A stretch of 52,357 bases of DNA from Deltaproteobacteria bacterium (GTDB taxonomy: Bacteria; Desulfobacterota; RBG-13-43-22), in assembly GCA_016208255.1 (NCBI GenBank), contig JACQYK010000276.1, positions 1 through 52,357 of the forward strand, read 5' to 3'. Positions 7,930-14,982 of the stretch are shown here, piece after piece (within the stretch, counting starts at the first letter, position 1; each line of letters opens with the position of its first letter). The position numbers and the translations under genes were made by a program. Below the pieces are notes generated by a model. That model made no database searches and had not been told where the DNA came from. It was given only the letters and a program-made list of their open reading frames with translations.

Positions 7930-8361
7930 TCATTTAACCTTTTCTTTGAGCCAGACGGCGAGCTTCTCCCCGATGGCCTCCCGGACCTGTCTGGTCTTTT
8001 CCAGTTTTTCTTCCCAGGTTCCGGTGAAGCTGGAAGGGTCGGCAAAACTCCAGTGGAGACGGGTGGTGATCCCCGGGAAGAAGGGGCACTTTTCGGCGCA
8101 GGTCTCGTCACAAACCGTTATTACATGGGTGTAGAGTCTTTCTTCTTTGAAAAGATCAAAAGCGCTTTTGGTATTATTTCGGGAAATGTCAAGGCCGATT
8201 TCTTTCATGACCTCCACGGCCAAAGGGTTCAACACCCCCGGTTCCAGCCCGGCGCTTTCCGCCTGGAAGCGATCGCCGGCCATGGAATTCAGCAGGGCCT
8301 CGGCCATCTGGCTCCGGGCCGAATTATGGATACAAACAAACAGAACCTTGTCTTTGTGCAT
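7930..8361 (-). CDS. arsC: Arsenate reductase, thioredoxin-coupled type
   Basis: This 143-residue protein has the low-molecular-weight phosphatase-type P-loop [15 protein letters not shown] (CX5R near residue 10) and the later Cys pair in [14 protein letters not shown] used for the intramolecular disulfide relay. The enzyme reduces arsenate to arsenite in the cytoplasm, with thioredoxin restoring it. Arsenite would then be exported by the Acr3 protein at 9459. The ATG at 8361 is preceded by GGGAGG; the longer open frame upstream crosses the promoter region. The thioredoxin-like genes nearby could be electron donors. Confidence 0.93.
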   Translation of the reverse strand: MHKDKVLFVCIHNSARSQMAEALLNSMAGDRFQAESAGLEPGVLNPLAVEVMKEIGLDISRNNTKSAFDLFKEERLYTHVITVCDETCAEKCPFFPGITTRLHWSFADPSSFTGTWEEKLEKTRQVREAIGEKLAVWLKEKVK

Positions 8362-8449
8362 TAATTTCCTCCCAATTTCATTTTGATCAATATATTTTAT
8401 ACTAATATTTTTAAAAAAGGAACGGGTTAACCGGGCTCCCTTTTTCTTC

Positions 8450-8497
8450 TTGACAAGCCGGCTACCCAACTATATTATTATGTAGTAATATAATAAC
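8450..8497 (+). promoter_or_regulatory. Promoter with AT-rich operator for the acr3 operon
   Basis: TTGACA (8450-8455), 17 bases, TATTAT (8473-8478): a near-consensus sigma-70 promoter facing the 8512 gene. An imperfect inverted repeat (TATTATTA-TGTAG-TAATATAAT) overlaps the -10 and start region. Its ATGTAGTAATATAATA half recurs near 5650. ArsR-type repressors bind such AT-rich dyads, so control by arsenic or thiol state is plausible. Confidence 0.65.
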
Positions 8498-8511
8498 AAG
8501 GGTGATCTTCA

Positions 8512-9099
8512 ATGGCAGCCAATGATATTATTCAGATTCGAATAGGCAATTTCCCCATTGGAATCATAGGCCTGAAAGAGGCCATGACCGATCTGGCCCC
8601 CACCCTGGGCAAGGTTTCGGATCAGGAAATGGCCGAGGGGTTACTCCGACGCCTGGCCAAACAGAATTATATCCCTGAAAAGGCCAGGACAGAATACGGG
8701 TGTGCCCTGGTCCGGGAATTCAAAAAATTTCTGGGCCAGGAAATTTCGAATTTGGAGAAACCGAAAGGGCTGGTCATCAAGGTCCTGGGCCAGGGTTGCG
8801 CCAACTGCCAGGCCCTCAGCCAGCGGATTATGGAGGTCCTGGGGGAATGGGGTCAGGGTCTTTTTCTTTTGCCGGGGAGGAAAAAACCGTCACCCCTCCT
8901 CCGGCGAATGTTCAGCAGGGATGTTCCGAAGACGACCAGGAAACTTCCTCCTGTTCGGCTTCCTCCTCTCCTCTTTTCGATACTACGGAAAACAACACCT
9001 CTAATCCTGATCCGAAACCCGGACCTTCTTCAACCTTTCAAAGGTCCACCGGAGATACCGAAGGTGGAAGCTGAAAAAAACTTTTCCGGGAAGAGATAA
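8512..9099 (+). CDS. Thioredoxin-like (MTH895-type) protein, C-terminus disrupted
   Basis: The first about 80 residues (IIQIRIGNFPIGIIGLKEAM onward) form a small helical domain; then LVIKVLGQGCANCQALSQRI starts a glutaredoxin/thioredoxin-type redox domain with a CxxC. After MEVLGE (about 8850) the expected cis-Pro GTPA segment is missing and the frame becomes low-quality. Another frame there reads a Ser/Pro-rich tail (EEKTVTPPPANVQQGCSEDD on) to a stop at 9074 with better codon usage. A deletion plus frameshift in the redox domain is therefore likely. It is first in the selenoprotein-acr3 operon. Confidence 0.6.
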   Translation: MAANDIIQIRIGNFPIGIIGLKEAMTDLAPTLGKVSDQEMAEGLLRRLAKQNYIPEKARTEYGCALVREFKKFLGQEISNLEKPKGLVIKVLGQGCANCQALSQRIMEVLGEWGQGLFLLPGRKKPSPLLRRMFSRDVPKTTRKLPPVRLPPLLFSILRKTTPLILIRNPDLLQPFKGPPEIPKVEAEKNFSGKR

Positions 9100-9118
9100 T
9101 AAGGAAGGGATAAACAAT

Positions 9119-9442
9119 ATGCTCCATATTCAAATTCTATACACCCAGGGCTGAACGGCCAAAGACAAGGCGCTGGAAGCGATACGAAAAGTCCTTGAGG
9201 AAAAAAAAATCAGTGGCTCGATTGAAGAAATTTTAATTACCACCGAAGAAGAAGCCTGGAGAAATAATTTTTTGGGCTCCCCCACTATCAAAATCAATGG
9301 AACAGACCTGGAGCCTTCGGCTAGAAATCTTTCCCAAACTGGTCTGGGCTGACGTTTTCATGTCGCTGAGGATGGTCGATTCTCAAAAATGCCGCCGGAA
9401 TCTTTGATAAGAGAACAAATTGAATTTTTTATGAATACTTGA
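9119..9442 (+). CDS. Small thioredoxin-fold selenoprotein with two UGA (Sec) codons
   Basis: From ATG 9119 (AAGGAAGGGA upstream) a 107-residue frame runs to TGA 9440 if TGA codons at 9152-9154 and 9350-9352 are read as selenocysteine. The reading is MLHIQILYTQG-U-TAKDKALEAI, then LGSPTIKINGTDLEPSARN, LSQTGLG-U-RFHVAEDGRF and a helical end. In the Cys-containing relatives I recall, both U positions are Cys (EGC-P-N and GLxCRLY), the active sites of a small redox protein. The first UGA has a short hairpin (9171-9181) at bacterial SECIS distance. Uninterrupted family-like sequence on both sides argues against a pseudogene. It lies between the thioredoxin-like gene and acr3, 16 bases before the latter, so a role in arsenic or thiol redox is inferred. 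Confidence 0.82.
9171..9181 (+). promoter_or_regulatory. Candidate bacterial SECIS hairpin
   Basis: CGCT-GGA-AGCG forms a perfect 4-bp stem with a G-containing loop; the loop starts 20 bases after the first UGA, within the spacing used by bacterial SelB-dependent SECIS elements. The stem may extend with flanking mismatches. For the second UGA no equally clear hairpin was found. Confidence 0.4.
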
Positions 9443-9458
9443 AAATGAGGATGTTTAA

Positions 9459-10550
9459 ATGACCGAAGCGATTCCTAAAAAACTCTCTTTTCTGGACCGT
9501 TTTCTGACCTTATGGATCTTTTTGGCCATGCTGGCGGGCGTGGGATCCGGATATCTGTTTCCCCAGGTGGTCGGATTCTGGAACCTCTTCCAGGTGGACA
9601 CCACCAACATCCCTATCGCCATTGGCCTGATCCTGATGATGTACCCTCCCCTGGCCAAGGTCAAGTATGAAGAGCTGGGGGAAGTTTTTAAAAATTTCAA
9701 AGTATTGACCCTCTCCCTGGTCCAGAACTGGGTCATCGGCCCCATCCTGATGTTTCTCCTGGCCATCCTCTTCCTGGCCGGCTATCCGGAATACATGGTG
9801 GGTTTGATCATGATCGGTCTGGCCCGCTGCATCGCCATGGTCATTGTCTGGAACGAGCTGGCCTCCGGGGACACCGAATACTGTGCCGGCCTGGTGGCCT
9901 TCAATTCCATCTTTCAGGTCCTTTTTTTCTCCCTCTACGCCTATATCTTCATTACCATCCTGCCCGGCTGGTTCGGACTCAAAGGCACGGTGGTCGATAT
10001 CTCCATCGGTCAGATTGCGAAAAGTGTTTTTATTTATCTCGGCATCCCCTTTATCGCCGGAGTCATCACCCGTTTCACCCTGATCAAGATCAAAAACAAG
10101 ACCTGGTATCATGAGAAATTCATCCCCAAAATCAGCCCCATCACCCTGATCGCCCTGCTCTTTACCATCATTGTCATGTTTTCCCTCAAAGGGGAATACA
10201 TCGTTCAACTGCCGCTGGACGTGATCCGGATCGCCATCCCGCTGACTATTTATTTTGTGATTATGTTCTTTATCTCTTTTTATATGTCCATGAAGGTCAA
10301 GGCGACTTATGAGCAGGCCACCACCTTGAGTTTCACCGCCGCCTCCAACAATTTCGAATTGGCCATTGCCGTAGCGATCGCTGTCTTCGGAATAAATTCA
10401 GGAGCCGCCTTTGCCGCCGTTATCGGTCCCCTGGTGGAAGTGCCGGTCTTGATTAGTCTGGTTAATGTGGCCCTCTGGTTCAAAAGAAAATATTTCCCTT
10501 TTGCCGTGGAGACGCCCACCGGTATCTGCCATGTGACCTGTAAACCGTAG
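9459..10550 (+). CDS. acr3: Arsenite efflux transporter, Acr3 family
   Basis: The 363-residue inner-membrane protein has about ten hydrophobic helices and the Acr3 landmarks: [20 protein letters not shown] with the conserved Cys, [17 protein letters not shown], and [20 protein letters not shown] near the end. Acr3 proteins export arsenite driven by the membrane potential. The start at 9459 follows GAGGATG by a few bases. It follows the selenoprotein gene closely and, with arsC and arsR, makes an arsenic-resistance set. The C-terminal CHVTCKP tail carries two extra Cys that might bind metal. Confidence 0.93.
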   Translation: MTEAIPKKLSFLDRFLTLWIFLAMLAGVGSGYLFPQVVGFWNLFQVDTTNIPIAIGLILMMYPPLAKVKYEELGEVFKNFKVLTLSLVQNWVIGPILMFLLAILFLAGYPEYMVGLIMIGLARCIAMVIVWNELASGDTEYCAGLVAFNSIFQVLFFSLYAYIFITILPGWFGLKGTVVDISIGQIAKSVFIYLGIPFIAGVITRFTLIKIKNKTWYHEKFIPKISPITLIALLFTIIVMFSLKGEYIVQLPLDVIRIAIPLTIYFVIMFFISFYMSMKVKATYEQATTLSFTAASNNFELAIAVAIAVFGINSGAAFAAVIGPLVEVPVLISLVNVALWFKRKYFPFAVETPTGICHVTCKP

Positions 10551-10600
10551 TCTGGACAGGTCGTAAAATTTATTTTGACAGGATTTACACGATAGAAAAG

Positions 10601-10734
10601 TTGACAAGTTCGTAAAAGTCGTCACCCCGACGAAAGCCGGGGTCCAGCAAAAGCATAACGGTTAAGAACCTGGATTCCGTCTTTCGTCGGAATGACCTAT
10701 CTCGGATTACAGGGAATTTTCAGGAATCCATCAA
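10601..10734. repeat. MITE-like dispersed repeat, copy C
   Basis: Core GTCACCCCGAC ... GGGGTCCAGC ... CCTGGATTCCG ... CGGAATGACC, with ends TTGACAAGTTCGTAAAAGTC and TTTTCAGGAATCCATCAA related to the family terminal repeats. It separates acr3 from the Fe-S protein gene and shows no coding potential. Confidence 0.7.
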
Positions 10735-10765
10735 ATTGATCAAATTTAAATAAAAGGAGTCTTCC

Positions 10766-11290
10766 GTGTTATTGGAAACCTATCGATTAGAAATTTTTAA
10801 TTCAAAGTGCAACCCGGGGGCCATGGCGGTCCATTGCTTCGCCCATCTGGATCAGGACGTCAGTGAAGCCATTCCTTATCTGAACACCGTCCTGGGCGGG
10901 TTCAACGTCACCCGGGAGCCCCCCTCGGTCACTTTCCGTTCTCAGGGGAAATTGATCACGGTTCACGGCGATAAAATCGCCATCAATGCCCTCAAGGACG
11001 AAACAGAGGCCAGGAAGATAGTGGAATGGCTGAAAAGGGAAATCAACGAGGCTTGGGATAAAAGGGGAGAAATCGAACCTTCCTATGAAAGTCTGCCGCG
11101 ACCCCAGGTTATGCCGATCCTCAAATTACTTCCGAAAACAAACTGCCGTCAGTGCGGTGAACCGACCTGCATGGTCTTTGCCGTCTCGGTTACCGAAGGG
11201 GTGAAAGGGGTCGAGGATTGCCCTCCTTTAACGGAGGAAAACCAAAAAAAATTGAAGGAATATCTGACGCCGTTTAAACTGGACTTTTAA
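10766..11290 (+). CDS. Fe-S protein with C-terminal 4Fe-4S domain
   Basis: GTG 10766, preceded by AAAGGAGT, starts a 174-residue protein. Its N-terminal 110 residues have no motif I recognise. The C-terminus has LLPKTNCRQCGEPTCMVFAV followed by a last Cys in EDCPPL, a CX2CX4CX16C cluster motif of the kind found in the corrinoid iron-sulfur subunit of CODH/acetyl-CoA synthase and in other small electron carriers. A cytoplasmic electron-transfer or cobalamin-linked role is possible. It stands alone between repeat copy C and arsR. Confidence 0.75.
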   Translation: MLLETYRLEIFNSKCNPGAMAVHCFAHLDQDVSEAIPYLNTVLGGFNVTREPPSVTFRSQGKLITVHGDKIAINALKDETEARKIVEWLKREINEAWDKRGEIEPSYESLPRPQVMPILKLLPKTNCRQCGEPTCMVFAVSVTEGVKGVEDCPPLTEENQKKLKEYLTPFKLDF

Positions 11291-11319
11291 ATTATTCTAT
11301 GATCTTTTTCCCTTGACTT

Positions 11320-11347
11320 TTGACAAAACATAATATAACTATATAGT
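11320..11347 (+). promoter_or_regulatory. arsR promoter, apparently leaderless
   Basis: TTGACA (11320-11325) and TATAGT (11342-11347) are 16 bases apart; an overlapping pair TTGACT/TATAAC lies a few bases upstream. Both place transcription start at or just before the ATG at 11349, and no ribosome site precedes that ATG, so the mRNA may be leaderless. The ATATAACTATATAGT stretch is a likely autoregulatory operator. Confidence 0.55.
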
Positions 11348-11348
11348 C

Positions 11349-11684
11349 ATGGAAAATAAAATAAATATTAAACAGCAAATTTATGAAGAGCAGGCCAATG
11401 TCCTCAAGGCGCTGGGTCAGCCCACCCGTCTCCAGATACTGGATCTGCTCAAAGAAGGCGAGCATTGCGTTTGCGAAATTTTCCCGGCCATCAATCAGGA
11501 ACAGGCCAATGTCTCCAAACACCTTTCGATTCTGAAACAGGCCGGGATCCTCGAATCCCATAAAGAAGGTCTTCGCATCATTTACCGCATCAAAAACCCG
11601 GAAGTCCTGGATCTGATCGAGGGCGTTTCCAGGATGCTGAAAAATCAATTCCAGGAACAAAGGAGAATTTTCTCCAAATTATAA
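11349..11684 (+). CDS. arsR: ArsR family transcriptional repressor
   Basis: A 111-residue winged-helix protein: LKALGQPTRLQILDLLKEGE (helices 2-3), the Cys pair HCVCEIFPAI in the classic ArsR alpha-3 sensing position, and the recognition helix region QEQANVSKHLSILKQAGILE. The CVC pair (ELCVCDL in classical ArsR) binds As(III) or Sb(III) and releases DNA. It is followed by the permease gene, with a perfect inverted repeat (11704-11729) over that promoter as the likely target, and similar AT-rich sites at arsC/acr3. Confidence 0.92.
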   Translation: MENKINIKQQIYEEQANVLKALGQPTRLQILDLLKEGEHCVCEIFPAINQEQANVSKHLSILKQAGILESHKEGLRIIYRIKNPEVLDLIEGVSRMLKNQFQEQRRIFSKL

Positions 11685-11703
11685 TTTTTTTCTTCTTTTT
11701 ACA

Positions 11704-11729
11704 ACTTATTGGTCATATAATCAATAAGT
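11704..11729 (+). promoter_or_regulatory. Perfect inverted repeat over the permease promoter
   Basis: ACTTATTG, ten bases, CAATAAGT: an exact dyad whose centre contains TATAAT (11716-11721), the -10 of the permease gene. A -35 would be the weak TTCTTT at 11693. Binding by the ArsR protein encoded just upstream would occlude the promoter. Confidence 0.75.
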
Positions 11730-11736
11730 AAGAAAG

Positions 11737-12918
11737 ATGCCTTTCACCATGAAAGAAAGAACTTATCTCCTCCTGATTGTAGGGGCCTTCCTAGCCGCCT
11801 ATTATGTTCCCTGGGGCAGTCCTCTGATCCGTCAATCCGGGTTGGAGGCCTTTATGATGCTCCAGGAGTATGCCCGGGAACATGTCCTGACCTGCCTCAT
11901 ACCGGCCCTGTTCATCGCCGGGGCCATTTCGGTCTTTGTCTCCCAGGCGGCCGTGTTGAAATATTTCGGGGCCGAGGCCAAAAAGATCCTGGCCTACAGT
12001 GTGGCCTCTGTTTCCGGAACCATTTTGGCCGTCTGTTCCTGTACGGTCCTTCCCCTGTTTGCCGGGATCTATATGAGGGGGGGCGGTATCGGTCCGGCCA
12101 CGGCTTTTCTATACTCTGGGCCGGCCATCAATGTCCTGGCCATTGTCCTGACCGCCCGCATTCTGGGCTGGAAACTGGGTCTGGCCCGGGCCCTGGGAGC
12201 CGTGGGATTTGCCTTTATCGTCGGTCTGGCCATGCATTTTATCTATCTTAAGGAAGAAAAGGCCCGGGTGGCCGGGACCCTGTATCTTCCCGAGGAAGAG
12301 GCCAAGACCCGCCCCTTATGGAACGAAGTGGTTTACATGGCTACCCTGGTTTGCATTTTGATCTTCGCCGCCTGGGGAAAACCGGCCCAGCCGGTCGGTT
12401 TCTGGATGGCCGTCTGGTCTGTCAAGTGGTATATTACAATCGGCTTTTTAGTCCTGCTGGGCTTGGAATTGGGGTCCTGGTTCCGAAAAGAGGAAATGGT
12501 TAACTGGGGGCAGGCCTCCTGGGGATTTGCCAAACAGATACTACCTCTCCTATTCGGAGGGGTTTTGGTCGCCGGATTTCTCCTGGGCCGTCCCGGACAC
12601 CCGGCCCTGATCCCGGAACACTGGATTCAGTCTTTGGTGGGCGGCAATTCCCTGTGGGCCAACCTCTTTGCCTCCGTTTCCGGGGCCTTGATGTATTTTG
12701 CCACTCTGACCGAAGTGCCTATCCTTCAGGGCCTTATAGGCAGCGGTATGGGTCAGGGACCGGCCCTGGCTTTGCTTCTGGCCGGTCCGGCCTTAAGCCT
12801 GCCCAGTATGCTGGTTATTCGCAGTGTCATTGGAACCCAAAAAATGCTCGTCTATTCCGGGCTGGTGGTGGTCCTTTCCACCCTGGCCGGCTTGATATAC
12901 GGGGCGCTGGTGACCTAA
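11737..12918 (+). CDS. Permease of the DUF318/ArsP-SO_0444 type
   Basis: The 393-residue integral membrane protein has about ten helices in two homologous halves. The first half holds AVCSCTVLPLFAGIYMRGGG and ATAFLYSGPAINVLAIVLTA; the second has FATLTEVPILQGLIGSGMGQ and LLAGPALSLPSMLVI. The C-S-C-T-V-P-L signature and G-x-G-x-A-x-A-F-L are those of PF03773 permeases, which include ArsP (organoarsenical efflux) and metal efflux relatives. Control by arsR and the adjacent thioredoxin-fold gene, a recurrent pairing, suggest export of an arsenical or thiol-reactive metal. The substrate is not determined by sequence. Confidence 0.85.
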   Translation: MPFTMKERTYLLLIVGAFLAAYYVPWGSPLIRQSGLEAFMMLQEYAREHVLTCLIPALFIAGAISVFVSQAAVLKYFGAEAKKILAYSVASVSGTILAVCSCTVLPLFAGIYMRGGGIGPATAFLYSGPAINVLAIVLTARILGWKLGLARALGAVGFAFIVGLAMHFIYLKEEKARVAGTLYLPEEEAKTRPLWNEVVYMATLVCILIFAAWGKPAQPVGFWMAVWSVKWYITIGFLVLLGLELGSWFRKEEMVNWGQASWGFAKQILPLLFGGVLVAGFLLGRPGHPALIPEHWIQSLVGGNSLWANLFASVSGALMYFATLTEVPILQGLIGSGMGQGPALALLLAGPALSLPSMLVIRSVIGTQKMLVYSGLVVVLSTLAGLIYGALVT

Positions 12919-12920
12919 AA

Positions 12921-13058
12921 ATGGCTCACAACCATCGATATAATAGACCGTCCTCTGTTACGTTACAATTTGAGACCAGGGCCTATGCCTCAAAGGATTT
13001 GCTATGCAGCCTGTGTCAAAATAATCCCAATACGACAGAAAGAACTACTTGTAGTTAA
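12921..13058 (+). CDS. Possible 45-residue small ORF with CxxC
   Basis: ATG 12921 opens a frame beginning MAHNHRYNRPSSVTLQFETR with a CSLC motif near residue 29 and a second Cys at the end. There is no ribosome site (it starts 3 bases after the permease stop) and no recognised homolog. It may be spacer sequence; it is noted only because it fills the gap before the thioredoxin gene. Confidence 0.2.
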   Translation: MAHNHRYNRPSSVTLQFETRAYASKDLLCSLCQNNPNTTERTTCS

Positions 13059-13070
13059 GGAGGTTTTACC

Positions 13071-13319
13071 ATGGAAATAAAGGTGCTGGGACCCGGATGT
13101 CCAAAATGTCAACAAACGGAAAAAATCGTCAAGGAGGCCGTGGCCGCGGCGGGAGTGGATGCCCAGGTAGAAAAAATTACCGATGTCATGAAAATCATGA
13201 CTTATGGAGTCATGGGGACCCCGGCCGTAGTGGTGGACGGCCAGGTGAAATCAATTGGTAAGGTTCCCAAAAAAGAAGACGTAATAAAATGGATTAAAAC
13301 TGAAAAAGCTCCGGCCTGA
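13071..13319 (+). CDS. Small redox-active disulfide (MTH895/TM0996-type) thioredoxin
   Basis: This 82-residue protein has the compact thioredoxin/glutaredoxin fold: EIKVLGPGCPKCQQTEKIVK with active-site CPKC, and VMGTPAVVVDGQV with the cis-Pro. The family is often encoded right after DUF318 permeases and ArsR genes. AAGGAGG lies before ATG 13071. Its stop TGA (13317) is in the same frame as the next thioredoxin gene, which begins four codons later. Confidence 0.88.
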   Translation: MEIKVLGPGCPKCQQTEKIVKEAVAAAGVDAQVEKITDVMKIMTYGVMGTPAVVVDGQVKSIGKVPKKEDVIKWIKTEKAPA

Positions 13320-13331
13320 TCATGGTCTCCG

Positions 13332-13628
13332 GTGGACCGGGCCAGGCGGTCCGGCAAACCGACTATGGTTGAATTCGGGGCCACCGGCTGTGTCCCCTGC
13401 GATATGATGACCCCCATCCTGGCCGACCTGAGAAAAAAATACAAAGACAAGCTGAACGTGCTCTTTGTCCATATGGGGCAGGAGCAAATAATGGGCGCCC
13501 GTTTCGGGATACAAAACATTCCGATCCAGGTCTTTTTCGACCAAAAAGGGCGGGAGGTTTTCAGGCATGCCGGGTTTTTTCCCCAAACAGAGCTTGAAAA
13601 GAAAATGAAACAGAAGGGTTTGTTATAG
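13332..13628 (+). CDS. Thioredoxin-fold protein lacking a signal peptide
   Basis: A GTG at 13332 gives 98 residues: RSGKPTMVEFGATGCVPCDM (active site CVPC), then GIQNIPIQVFFDQKGREVFR with the cis-Pro. Relatives such as the next gene are exported with a signal peptide, but none is present here and no ribosome site is seen. The frame is continuous with the previous gene across one TGA and four codons, so the N-terminus may have been lost or fused by a deletion. The fold and active site are complete, so a reductase function is possible if translated. Confidence 0.65.
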   Translation: MDRARRSGKPTMVEFGATGCVPCDMMTPILADLRKKYKDKLNVLFVHMGQEQIMGARFGIQNIPIQVFFDQKGREVFRHAGFFPQTELEKKMKQKGLL

Positions 13629-13652
13629 AAAGAAAATGGAGATTATAACGCT

Positions 13653-14048
13653 ATGATATTGAAATCAGGATTAATTATAAGAATTGTTTTTACCCTTTCC
13701 TTTGTTTTGCTTTTTCAAGCCCTTGGATGGGAGCTGATTTATGCCGCAGGCTATAAAGAAATTCCGGTCAAAGGCCTGGTAAACCTGATCGACCTGGGAG
13801 CCGATTCCTGCCTGCCCTGCAAAATGATGGCCCCGATCATGGTTAAGCTGGAGAAAAATTATAAGGGTAAAGCCGCCATTATTTTTATCGACGTCTGGAA
13901 ATTCCCGGATCAGGCCAAACGGTTCGGTATCCGGGCCATCCCCACCCAGATCTTTTATGATAAAACCGGTAAAGAAATTTACCGCCATATGGGTTTTATG
14001 AGTGAAGGAGAGATAGTCCACCAGTTGAAAAAGATGGGAGTCGATTGA
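13653..14048 (+). CDS. Periplasmic thioredoxin-fold protein
   Basis: ATG 13653 starts a 131-residue protein with a signal peptide or membrane anchor (IVFTLSFVLLFQALGWELIY), then GADSCLPCKMMAPIMVKLEK (active site CLPC) and FGIRAIPTQIFYDKTGKEIY. It closely resembles the thioredoxin domain of the preceding gene and is the export-competent copy. A ccdA-type membrane electron carrier gene follows after 4 bases, the usual partner that feeds reductant to such periplasmic thioredoxins, though that gene is damaged. Confidence 0.85.
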   Translation: MILKSGLIIRIVFTLSFVLLFQALGWELIYAAGYKEIPVKGLVNLIDLGADSCLPCKMMAPIMVKLEKNYKGKAAIIFIDVWKFPDQAKRFGIRAIPTQIFYDKTGKEIYRHMGFMSEGEIVHQLKKMGVD

Positions 14049-14052
14049 ACGG

Positions 14053-14543
14053 ATGCTGGAAAATATTTTTCTGACATTATCAGTGCCCTTCTGGGCCGGA
14101 TGCTGGGCGATGTGGGTAATTACTGGCAGATCCTGGTGGGGCTGATTCTGATCTGGGTGGCTTTGGGTATGCTGGGGGTCGAGAGGTGCTCCCTGTCGGG
14201 CAACCTTTTATACCGTCTCAATCTAAAAGGGATCAAAGGGGCACTGGTTCTCGGCCTGGCTTACGGGGTCCTTTCCGGGTCCTGCACCTTCGGCTTTATC
14301 GCCCCCATTCTGGCCCTTATCACCATTCAAAAAATGGTCCTCAATGGGATCATCATGATCCTCCTTTTCGCCCTGGGCCATTGCCTGCCCATTGTTATCG
14401 CCGGCAGCTCCACGGCCGCTGTCCGTAAACTTGTTGAAAACCAGTCCTGGCAGACCGGCGGCCTGTGGTTCCGCCGCGGGGCCGGAGTTCTGATCGGCCT
14501 CCTGGGTCTTTATTTCATCGCCAATCCGTTTCTATCCGCCTGA
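14053..14543 (+). pseudogene. ccdA/DsbD-type membrane protein with internal deletion
   Basis: ATG 14053 begins MLENIFLTLS, the usual CcdA N-terminus, but the frame then switches to ISALLGRMLGDVGNYWQILV, which belongs after the third helix of CcdA. About 70 residues, including the first redox Cys of the family, are missing. The second half is intact: GVLSGSCTFGFIAPILALIT with the second Cys and the C-terminal GVLIGLLGLYFIANPFLSA. CcdA transfers electrons from cytoplasmic thioredoxin across the membrane; this copy should be inactive unless the deletion is an assembly error. A related tail fragment lies at 27077. Confidence 0.65.
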
Positions 14544-14982
14544 TCATTATCGGACCCGTTTTTTTTGAATTTTTGACCTGCCTTTTTTATGTTTCTCCTG
14601 GTTATTAATCCGAATTTATTTTTTACGCTTTCCGGCTTTATAAAGGGTCTCCCATAGGCTTGCCATGAAAATGGAGGGCTGGCATAAAATGGGACCAGGG
14701 GATCCTCTTCTCTGGGGTGACCCACTTTACAGCAACGCTTCTTGATAATGACTCTATGGACAACCCCTAAAAACAAAACCCCCTGACATCGAATAAAAAG
14801 TTAGAAATAAATTCTTAGATCATGTAGTATAAGAATCTACACCGCGTCCGGGAATTGCCCCGGAAGAGTTGGCCTGAACAGAGCCCTTGACCTCAAGACA
14901 ATTTCTTAACTATCCCGAGAAAAACCAATCGAGAAAACTGGGTCGATATTCAATGACTAAACGCCCAAAGGAAACCATCGTC
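14544..14982. other. Intergenic region before the PAS kinase
   Basis: About 440 bases without a supported gene. A 6-bp hairpin TCCGGG/CCCGGA (14847-14864) lies upstream of the kinase, with an AT-rich stretch (about 14800-14845) before it that may hold its promoter. No riboswitch or terminator with a clear T-run was recognised. Confidence 0.35.

Noticed and set aside
12921-13058. Real gene for a 45-residue CxxC protein
   Set aside because: No ribosome site, no homology and a start 3 bases after the permease stop; kept only as a low-confidence entry.
14544-14886. Possible riboswitch before the PAS kinase
   Set aside because: Only one short 6-bp stem is visible, with no conserved core of a known class.
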